Assembly: GCF_009834345.1 (NCBI RefSeq)
Contig: NZ_CP035042.1
Coordinates: 1,922,001-1,986,000 of the forward strand
DNA from: Billgrantia tianxiuensis
GTDB taxonomy: Bacteria; Pseudomonadota; Gammaproteobacteria; Pseudomonadales; Halomonadaceae
Direction: 5' to 3'
DNA length: 64,000 bases
The notes under the pieces were generated by a model. That model saw only the letters and a list, made by a program, of their open reading frames with translations, did no database searches and was not told the origin of the DNA. This document shows, in pieces, positions 58,262 to 64,000 of the stretch (position 1 is its first letter; every line of letters starts with the position of its first letter). Made by a program: the position numbers and the translations under genes.

Positions 58262-59259
58262 GCGCTCTCCCGTACCAGGTTGACGAAGATCTCCTCGAGC
58301 GAACTCTGCCGCGTATGCAGGTCCTTGACGCGCACGCCGGTAGCCTCGAGATCGGCCAGCAGCCCGGCGATGCCGGTGCCTTCGTCCTGGCGGGTGGCGT
58401 CGTAGGTGTAGACCAGCGCATGGCCCTCGTCGGCCAGCACGAGATCGTGGCCGGCGAGGGCGGCGGGCACGGCCTCGAGCGGCACGGCGAGGTGCAGTGT
58501 CAGCTCCTTGCGCCCCAGCTGGCGCATCAGCGTTGCCTTCTCCTCCACCAGTACCAGCTCGCCACGACGGATCACGCCGATGCGGTCGGCCATCTCCTCG
58601 GCTTCCTCGATATAGTGAGTGGTAAGGATGATGGTCACGCCCTGGTCACGCAGGCCGCGCACGACCTCCCACATCTCGCGCCTGAGCTCCACGTCGACAC
58701 CGGCGGTGGGCTCGTCCAGGAACAGCACCTGCGGCCTGTGCGACAGCGCCTTGGCGATCAGCACCCGACGCTTCATGCCACCGGAGAGCTCCAGCAGGCG
58801 ATTGTCGCGCTTGTCCCACAGGGTGAGTGCGCGCAGCACGTTCTCGATGTGCCCCGGATCCTTGGGCTTGCCGAACAGCCCGCGGCTGAAGCTGACCGTA
58901 TCCCATACCGTGGTGAAGGCTTCGTTGGTCAATTCCTGGGGTACCAGGCCGATGCGCTCTCGGGCTTCGCGATACTGGGTCACGTTGTCGAAGCCGTCGA
59001 CCTTGACGCTGCCGCTGCTGGCATTGACCAAACCGCAGATCACGCTGATCAGGGTCGTCTTGCCGGCCCCGTTGGGACCGAGCAGGGCGAAGATCTCTCC
59101 GCGGCGAATGGTCAGATCGACCTCCTTCAAGGCCTGAAAGCCGTCGCGGTAGGTCTTCGAGAGCTGCTCGACCTGGATCATTGGCGTCGCGCCTTCGGCG
59201 TTACCGTTGGCGGTGCTGCTCTGTTCCGGCATCGTGGTCGGGTTGGCTGAAAGGGTCAT
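58258..59259 (-). CDS. ABC transporter ATP-binding protein, YadG-like
   Basis: A 333-residue ATPase with Walker [21 protein letters not shown]-loop VPQELT, signature [15 protein letters not shown], Walker [17 protein letters not shown] and H-loop [12 protein letters not shown]. The N-terminal 26 residues are polar and probably disordered; the fold starts at [11 protein letters not shown], which could be an alternative start. A C-terminal domain of about 90 residues follows the ATPase. Translationally coupled to the YadH-like permease. Confidence 0.92.
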   Translation of the reverse strand: MTLSANPTTMPEQSSTANGNAEGATPMIQVEQLSKTYRDGFQALKEVDLTIRRGEIFALLGPNGAGKTTLISVICGLVNASSGSVKVDGFDNVTQYREARERIGLVPQELTNEAFTTVWDTVSFSRGLFGKPKDPGHIENVLRALTLWDKRDNRLLELSGGMKRRVLIAKALSHRPQVLFLDEPTAGVDVELRREMWEVVRGLRDQGVTIILTTHYIEEAEEMADRIGVIRRGELVLVEEKATLMRQLGRKELTLHLAVPLEAVPAALAGHDLVLADEGHALVYTYDATRQDEGTGIAGLLADLEATGVRVKDLHTRQSSLEEIFVNLVRESA

Positions 59260-59335
59260 GCGGCGTCCCTATTGGCGAAAGAGCGAGTCGACATGCCCTA
59301 TCCTAGCGTGTCGAGGCCCCCAGCACAGGGCCTAT

Positions 59336-59366
59336 GAAAGGAAAAGCCGCCGGTGAGGGCGGCTTT
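59336..59366 (-). terminator. Rho-independent terminator of ppiC
   Basis: On the minus strand AAAGCCGCC and GGCGGCTTT form a 9-bp stem with a six-base loop, followed by a T-rich tail (TTCCTTT). It lies 36 bases after the ppiC stop. Confidence 0.8.
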
Positions 59367-59401
59367 GGAGACGGTAAGGGCACCGCCGGTTGAGTCGCGC
59401 T

Positions 59402-59680
59402 TCAGCTGCGGCTGGTGATTTCCAGCAGATGATAGCCGAACTGGGTCTTCACTGGACCATGGACCTTGTTCAGCTCGCCGGAGAACACCACCTCGTCGAA
59501 CTCACGCACCATCTGGCCCGGGCCGAAGCTGCCCAGATCGCCACCCTGACGGCCCGAAGGGCAGGTGGAGTACTCGCGCGCTACTTCGGCGAAGTCGCGA
59601 CCGCCCTCGATCTCGGCCTTGAGGGCCTCGCATTTCGCTTCGTCGCTTACCAGAATATGCCGTGCAGTTGCCCTGGCCAT
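59402..59680 (-). CDS. ppiC: Parvulin-type peptidyl-prolyl isomerase C
   Basis: A 92-residue single parvulin domain: ATARHILVSDEAKCEALKAEI, FAEVAREYSTCPSGRQGGDLGSFG, GQMVREFDEVVFS and VKTQFGYHLLEI. This is the stand-alone cytoplasmic PpiC, with the same length as the E. coli protein and no signal peptide. It assists slow proline isomerisation in folding. It is the last gene of a same-strand series with the small anchor protein, SDR and GST genes. Confidence 0.95.
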   Translation of the reverse strand: MARATARHILVSDEAKCEALKAEIEGGRDFAEVAREYSTCPSGRQGGDLGSFGPGQMVREFDEVVFSGELNKVHGPVKTQFGYHLLEITSRS

Positions 59681-59763
59681 GCCGTGCTCCCGTGAGGTTG
59701 GTTGGTGTCAGTGCGGCGAGCATAGCATGGGAGCCATGCTTCGCGTACTCACCCCTTATTCGA

Positions 59764-60084
59764 TCATCCTCCCACGCCGAACCTGAGTCGCAGGTTCTGC
59801 AGGCCCTCAAGCTCCATGCGCACTTCATCCGAGAATATCGGGTGGCCATGCAGGCGAATGGTGACCGTGGCATCGGCGCCGCGATAGCTGACCTCCGCGC
59901 GGATGGTGGCCTGGGTACTGAGGGGGGCCAACGGGTCGTACTCGATGCGCTGTACCTCCAGGGCGGTCAGTCCTCGTGCATCGAGCTGCTCATCGATGGC
60001 CTGCTTGACGACATGGCCGTAATAAACGTAGAGGCCGCCATAGGCCAGGGCAGCGATGAAAATAAGCGAGATGAGTCGGCCCAA
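59764..60084 (-). CDS. Small N-terminally anchored protein of unknown function
   Basis: A 106-residue protein with one N-terminal membrane helix or signal (LISLIFIAALAYGGLYVYYG). A charged beta-rich domain follows (ALEVQRIEYDPLAPLSTQATIRAEVSYRGADATVTIRLHGHP). No cysteine and no family recognised. It lies 31 bases downstream of the SDR gene on the same strand, so co-transcription is likely. Confidence 0.6.
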   Translation of the reverse strand: MGRLISLIFIAALAYGGLYVYYGHVVKQAIDEQLDARGLTALEVQRIEYDPLAPLSTQATIRAEVSYRGADATVTIRLHGHPIFSDEVRMELEGLQNLRLRFGVGG

Positions 60085-60115
60085 GAGTGTCTCCTTCGTA
60101 TGACGTTGATATCGG

Positions 60116-61000
60116 CTAGGTTCTGCGCTCGTCGCGTGTCGAGGCCAGCAGCACCCGATCCATGCCGCGCGTGGTGAGCAGTCGCTTCAGCACGCCGAAC
60201 AGGTGGGTGGGCAGGGTCACATGATAACGCGGTTTGGGGCGCCGGCTCTCCAGGGCGTGGATCAGCTTGTCGACCACGGCAGCGGGACCCAGGGTGAAGG
60301 CACCGCCGGAAGAGCCTTTGCGGCCCGCCAGCCGGGCTTCCACGGCGCGATAGGTATCGCGGTGGTAGCTGTGATCGGCATCGATGTTGGCCTTGAAGGC
60401 GCGATAGGCGTTCTCGCGGAAGCGGCTGGCGATAGGGCCTGGTTCGATCAGGCTGACATGGATACCGCTGCCGTGAAGCTCCTGGCGCAGGGTATCGGTC
60501 AAGCCCTCCAAGGCGAACTTGGAGCACACGTAGGCGCCACGATATGGCAGTGCGGCGAACCCGAGCACCGAACTGTTCTGCACGATGCGCCCGCTGCCTT
60601 GCTCCCGCATCACCGGAATGATCCGCGTGGTGAGTTCATGCGTGCCGAGCAGGTTGGCTTCCAACTGAGCGCGCAGCACCTCCCGGGAAAGATCCTCCAC
60701 CGCGCCCGGCTGGCCGTAGGCGGCATTGTTGAACAGTGCGTCGAGCCGCCCACCGGTGCGCTCCAGCACCTGCGTAATGCAGCTTTCGATCGATTCGCTG
60801 GAAGCCAGCTCCAGGGGCAGGGCTTCGAGCCCCTCTGCCTGAAGCCGTGCAAGATCCTCCTCGCGGCGAGCGGTGGTGAAGACGCGCCAGCCGCGTTGCG
60901 CCAAGGCATGTGACGCGGCATGGCCGATGCCGCTGGAGCCGCCGGTCACCAATACGCTGGGTGGCGTAGCACCGCTGGAGAGTGGGGAACGGCGACTCAT
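60116..61000 (-). CDS. Short-chain dehydrogenase/reductase
   Basis: A 294-residue classical SDR: nucleotide loop VLVTGGSSGIGHAASHALAQRG, NNAAYG, the catalytic Ser in IVQNSSVLGFAALPYRGAY, and YVCSKFALEG (YxxxK) with PGPIASRF. The C-terminal extension (SRRPKPRYHVTLPTHLFGVLKRLL) matches the retinol-dehydrogenase-like/YbbO group. ATG 61000 overlaps the GST gene stop (ATGA), so it is translationally coupled. The substrate is unknown. Confidence 0.9.
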   Translation of the reverse strand: MSRRSPLSSGATPPSVLVTGGSSGIGHAASHALAQRGWRVFTTARREEDLARLQAEGLEALPLELASSESIESCITQVLERTGGRLDALFNNAAYGQPGAVEDLSREVLRAQLEANLLGTHELTTRIIPVMREQGSGRIVQNSSVLGFAALPYRGAYVCSKFALEGLTDTLRQELHGSGIHVSLIEPGPIASRFRENAYRAFKANIDADHSYHRDTYRAVEARLAGRKGSSGGAFTLGPAAVVDKLIHALESRRPKPRYHVTLPTHLFGVLKRLLTTRGMDRVLLASTRDERRT

Positions 61001-61629
61001 GGCAGGGGAATCTCGTTGACCTTCTTCGGCACCTGGTAGCCGCGCTGAACCGCTGGGCGGTTGGCAATCCCGACGTACCAGCGCTTGACGTTCGGATAGT
61101 CGGCCAGATCGATGCGTTGCCACTCGTAACGCGACACCCAGGGCCAGCAGGCCATGTCGGCAATGGTGTATTCGTCGCCGGCCAGGTAGGTGTTATCGGC
61201 CAGCCGCGCGTCCATGACGCGGTAGAGACGTTGGGCCTCGCCATGGAAACGCTCCTCGGCGTAGGCTGCCTTGCCGGGCTTGAAGTGCAGGAAATGGTGG
61301 GCCTGGCCAAGAAGGGGGCCAAGGCCACCCATCTGCCACATCAGCCACTCCAGGGTGCGGTAGTGCTTCTCCGGCTCGCTGGGCAGGAAACGTCCGGCCT
61401 TCTCGGCCAGATAGATCATGATGGCGCCCGACTCCATCAGGGCGATGCCGGTCTCGTCATCGCGAATGGCGGGAATCTTGTTGTTGGGGCTGACCGCGAG
61501 GAAGGCTGGCTCGTGCTGCTCGCCCTGGGTGATGTCCACGGCGTGGGTGCGGTAGAGCAGGCCCAGTTCCTCGAGCAGGATGGAAACCTTGCGCCCGTTG
61601 GGAGTGGTCCAGGTCCAGAGGTCAATCAT
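60997..61629 (-). CDS. Glutathione S-transferase family, YfcG/Nu-class-like
   Basis: A 210-residue GST. The opening MIDLWTWTTPNGRKVSILLEELGL and NNKIPAIRD match the YfcG/YghU (Nu) class, in which a Thr/Asn pair rather than Tyr handles glutathione. ESGAIMIYLAEKAGRFLP holds the glutathione Glu-Ser pair. The C-terminal helical domain has WLMWQMGGLGPLLGQAHHF. Members act as disulfide reductases or peroxidases. First gene of an apparent GST-SDR-anchor-ppiC series. Confidence 0.92.
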   Translation of the reverse strand: MIDLWTWTTPNGRKVSILLEELGLLYRTHAVDITQGEQHEPAFLAVSPNNKIPAIRDDETGIALMESGAIMIYLAEKAGRFLPSEPEKHYRTLEWLMWQMGGLGPLLGQAHHFLHFKPGKAAYAEERFHGEAQRLYRVMDARLADNTYLAGDEYTIADMACWPWVSRYEWQRIDLADYPNVKRWYVGIANRPAVQRGYQVPKKVNEIPLP

Positions 61630-61813
61630 TGCGGTGTCCTTGCGCCTGAGGGGCAGCTTTCACGAAGTAGGCTGTCACGAAGTGCCTATGGGAAGTCTGC
61701 CAAGACCATACCACTCCAGCCAGACTCGGGGGTAACGGCCCAGTCGTCCTCGCCAGAGCCAAGCCAGCAGCTACGCTGAAGGAACATGCACCTTCGAACC
61801 TGCGAGGCCTGCC

Positions 61814-62284
61814 ATGCATCTGCGAGGGTCCTGCCACTGCGGAGCGGTAACGTTCGAGCTCGAATCGCCACACCCGTATCCCTACCAGCGCTGTTACTGC
61901 TCGATCTGCCGCAAGACCGCGGGAGGCGGGGGTTATGCCATCAATCTCGGTGGCAGGTACGACACGCTACGGGTAACGGGAGAGGAGGTCGTCTCGATCT
62001 ATCATGCGCTGATCGATGGCCAGCCGAGTTCCGGTGAGCGGCACTTCTGTTCCCGCTGCGGCAGTGCCCTGTGGGTCTTCGACCCGAGCTGGCCGGAGCT
62101 GGTGCATCCTTTCGCTTCGGCCATCGATACGCCTTTGCCGGTACCGCCAGAACGGGTTCATCTGCTGCTGGACAGCAAGGCCAGTTGGGTGGAGCCGGAA
62201 GTGAAGCCACGCGACAAGTGTTTCGATCACTACCCGCAAGAGAGCCTGGCGGAATGGCACGAGCGCCTGGGGCTTGTCAGGTAG
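61814..62284 (+). CDS. GFA/CENP-V zinc protein (second copy type)
   Basis: A 156-residue GFA-fold protein with zinc cysteines GSCHCGAVTFELES, CYCSICRKTAGGGGYA and HFCSRCGSALWVFD. It differs from the 41.6-kb GFA protein in length and in its C-terminal LLLDSKASWVEPEVKPRDKCFDHYP, so they are not recent duplicates. Enzymatic role unknown. Divergent from the GST gene. Confidence 0.88.
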   Translation: MHLRGSCHCGAVTFELESPHPYPYQRCYCSICRKTAGGGGYAINLGGRYDTLRVTGEEVVSIYHALIDGQPSSGERHFCSRCGSALWVFDPSWPELVHPFASAIDTPLPVPPERVHLLLDSKASWVEPEVKPRDKCFDHYPQESLAEWHERLGLVR

Positions 62285-62351
62285 GCGGGAGCCCTTGAGA
62301 ATGGCCGCCGAACGGCTTCCAGGCGAGCCGCAGCGATGGCAAGGGGGGATC

Positions 62352-62888
62352 ATGAAGCGAGAACACGTGCTGAGGACGTGGCTGGCGGCGTTGGCGCTGC
62401 TGGCCGTGGCCGGCCCTTTGGCAGCGAGTTCGCCGGAGGAACCCGAGATCGCAGGTAGCATGATGGGGTTGCTGGACGGTCAGGAGCGCGAGTGGTTCAT
62501 CGTGCGTCAGGGAGCCGACTCCAATGCTACCTTCACCGAGCTTGGCGATCACATCAAGATAGATCTCGTCGGCTTCGTCGCGCCGGACGACTGGCGAGTG
62601 AGAGACTCGCTATCCCTCAGCATCACCCTGGAAGATGGTGAGGTCACACAGTTCGACGTGCTGCATGCGATTGGCGCAACTGCCATGCCGCCGGTATTCA
62701 CTTCCGACCATGCCGCGCTCAATCTGACTCTTGATACTTTTAACGTGGAAGGCGTCAGAGCGCGCGTTTCAGGCAGGGTGCAGGGCATTCTGGCGTTGCA
62801 GAAAGCGTTGGATGAGGAACCCAGCGTGGACGAGGGTATCGGCATTTCGGTGGAGTTCGATGCCGAAGCATCCCGCCTGGAATACTGA
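62352..62888 (+). CDS. Secreted protein of unknown function
   Basis: A 178-residue protein with a signal peptide (RTWLAALALLAVAGPLAAS). The mature part is acidic and beta-rich (EREWFIVRQGADSNATFTELGDHIKIDLVGF, SLSITLEDGEVTQFDVLHAIG, RARVSGRVQGILALQKALDEEP), and no cysteine is seen in it. It resembles lipid- or ligand-binding beta-sandwiches only loosely. ATG 62352 follows GGGGG. The next gene overlaps its last 29 bases, so co-translation is likely. Confidence 0.65.
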   Translation: MKREHVLRTWLAALALLAVAGPLAASSPEEPEIAGSMMGLLDGQEREWFIVRQGADSNATFTELGDHIKIDLVGFVAPDDWRVRDSLSLSITLEDGEVTQFDVLHAIGATAMPPVFTSDHAALNLTLDTFNVEGVRARVSGRVQGILALQKALDEEPSVDEGIGISVEFDAEASRLEY

Positions 62889-64000
62889 ACAGCGCTTTTC
62901 TCGTCTCACCGCGTTGCTGGCCGAGTGGCAGCCATGGTGGCAGCCGACACCGTTCACCTATCGCCTACCGCCGTGGCCGGCTGGCTTCTCCGCGCGGATC
63001 GAGGCGCTGCTCGAGCTGAATGACGAACAGGTGGCCCGGCTGCAGGCCAACCCCTGGCAGCAGTCGCCGCTGTGCGGCTGGCTGCCGGTCGATGAACTGG
63101 CCGCGCTGGTACGCCTGACACCGCTCGATGCCGCTCCGTTGTCGTTACCTGACGCATGGGGCAGCCACGTGAGCGGCCGCAAATGGCAGCAGATCGAAAC
63201 GTTCCTCCAGCACCTGCGCGTGGCGCCGCACGACCTTTTGCTGGACTGGTGCGCAGGCAAGGGGCATCTGGCTCGTGCCTTGGCTCACTGTCACGCCGCG
63301 GAGGTCTCCGCCCTGGAGTGGCAGGCTCCGCTATGCGAGGAGGCCCGGCGTCTGGCAGCACGGCAGCAGGTATCGGTGAGGGTCCAAGAACAGGACGTAC
63401 TGGCCCCCGACGCGAGTCGTTTTCTCTCTTCCAGGACTCACGCCGTCGCCCTGCATGCCTGTGGCGATCTGCATCTACGGTTGCTCGAGCTGGCGGCGGC
63501 ATCGGGTAGTGCGGTCAGCCTGGCGCCCTGTTGCTACCACCGTACGCGGGACGAGCGCTATCGTCCCGTATCGAAGCGGGGCCGTGAACTATGCCAACGC
63601 CACGGCCTGCGGCTCGACCGCCACGACCTGGCCCTGGCCGTTCAGGAAACCGTCACCGCGCCACTGGGAGTGCGTCGTCGTCGTGAGCAGGCCAATGCCT
63701 GGCGGCTTGGCTTCGACGAGCTGCAGCGCGAGTTACGCGGCGAGGACAGCTACCTGCCGGTGCCCAGCCTGGCCTATGGCCGCTTGCCCGGACGCTTCGA
63801 TGCGTTCTGTCGCTGGGCGGCGCATGGCAAAGGGCTCGAGCTGCCGGGCTCCCTCGATCTGGCACCCTATGAGCGGGCGGGCTGGAAGCGCCAGGCAAAG
63901 GTGAAACGGCTGGAGCTGGTACGCCATCTATTCCGTCGGCCGCTCGAAGTGTGGCTGGCATTGGATCGGATTTCACTGATGGAAGAGGCCGGCTTTACCG
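62860..64000 (+). CDS. SAM-dependent methyltransferase-domain protein (partial, runs off the end)
   Basis: An open frame of 380 codons from ATG 62860 to the window end without a stop. The core has LLLDWCAGKGHLARALAHC (SAM loop), EVSALEWQAPLCEEARRLA and AVALHACGDLHLRLLELAA, then LAPCCYHR. This HACGDL plus PCCYH arrangement is that of the Methyltransf_32 group, some of which modify RNA or proteins. A helical N-terminal region of about 100 residues precedes the core. The start overlaps the preceding gene by 29 bases; the C-terminus is missing. Confidence 0.85.
   Translation, partial: MPKHPAWNTEQRFSRLTALLAEWQPWWQPTPFTYRLPPWPAGFSARIEALLELNDEQVARLQANPWQQSPLCGWLPVDELAALVRLTPLDAAPLSLPDAWGSHVSGRKWQQIETFLQHLRVAPHDLLLDWCAGKGHLARALAHCHAAEVSALEWQAPLCEEARRLAARQQVSVRVQEQDVLAPDASRFLSSRTHAVALHACGDLHLRLLELAAASGSAVSLAPCCYHRTRDERYRPVSKRGRELCQRHGLRLDRHDLALAVQETVTAPLGVRRRREQANAWRLGFDELQRELRGEDSYLPVPSLAYGRLPGRFDAFCRWAAHGKGLELPGSLDLAPYERAGWKRQAKVKRLELVRHLFRRPLEVWLALDRISLMEEAGFT

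Noticed and set aside
57339..58421. 360-residue minus-strand frame across the ABC-2 permease
   Set aside because: Shadow of the permease in another frame; the tail beyond the permease has no start or ribosome site.

Overview
The window is GC-rich, densely coded DNA from a free-living gammaproteobacterium. Three things suggest the Halomonadaceae (Halomonas or a close relative): the gene order rnc-era-recO-pdxJ, gacS/cysM-rlmD-relA-mazG; an NhaD-type Na+/H+ antiporter; and the general protein style. The genus is inferred from remembered family resemblance, not from a search. I saw no insertion sequence, prophage, CRISPR array, tRNA or rRNA. This is core and near-core chromosome.

Layout. 1-13.6 kb is housekeeping: RNase III tail, Era, RecO, PdxJ, the GacS/BarA hybrid kinase, CysM, RlmD, RelA, MazG and PEP carboxylase. 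13.7-24.1 kb holds a 1-Cys peroxiredoxin, an outer-membrane barrel, a ketopantoate reductase, topoisomerase III, an ABC1 kinase, a SEC-C protein, AmpG, RfaH and a SlyD-like FKBP. 24.1-27.6 kb holds a tiny membrane protein (CcoM candidate) behind a pair of Anr/FNR-like sites, a molybdopterin-fold periplasmic protein with a GGDEF partner, and a Tat-lipoprotein hydrolase with a 4-TM protein. 27.7-37.2 kb holds ProRS, a GNAT protein, a lipoprotein, an Lrp regulator divergent from ACC deaminase, an AmiD-like amidase, a DUF3307/SatD pair and a MoxR/CoxE pair. 37.3-45 kb holds small metabolic and stress enzymes, NhaD, DUF503, an unexplained terminator-ended gap and a seven-repeat KGG stress protein. 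45.3-64 kb holds a K+ channel, a chemoreceptor behind a perfect FNR/Anr palindrome, a DUF523-DUF1722 protein, an MsbA-like exporter, a large SDR-SPW-VKOR fusion, a glutamine amidotransferase, YejK, a diguanylate cyclase, an ABC-2 exporter, PpiC, a GST/SDR pair, two GFA proteins in the window and a methyltransferase running off the end.

Sequence quality. Nine conserved genes (recO, pdxJ, cysM, relA twice, ppc, peroxiredoxin, panE, acdS, the DUF523-DUF1722 gene) each break by exactly one missing base, nearly always in or beside a G/C run. Restoring one base gives the expected family length each time. This pattern fits sequencing under-calls better than biological decay, and these genes should be read as probably intact.

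How genes work together. GacS, RelA and RfaH are global regulators. Low-oxygen control by an Anr/FNR protein is suggested at two promoters (ccoM candidate, chemoreceptor). NhaD, the K+ channel and the KGG protein fit salt and desiccation stress. AmpG and AmiD serve peptidoglycan recycling.
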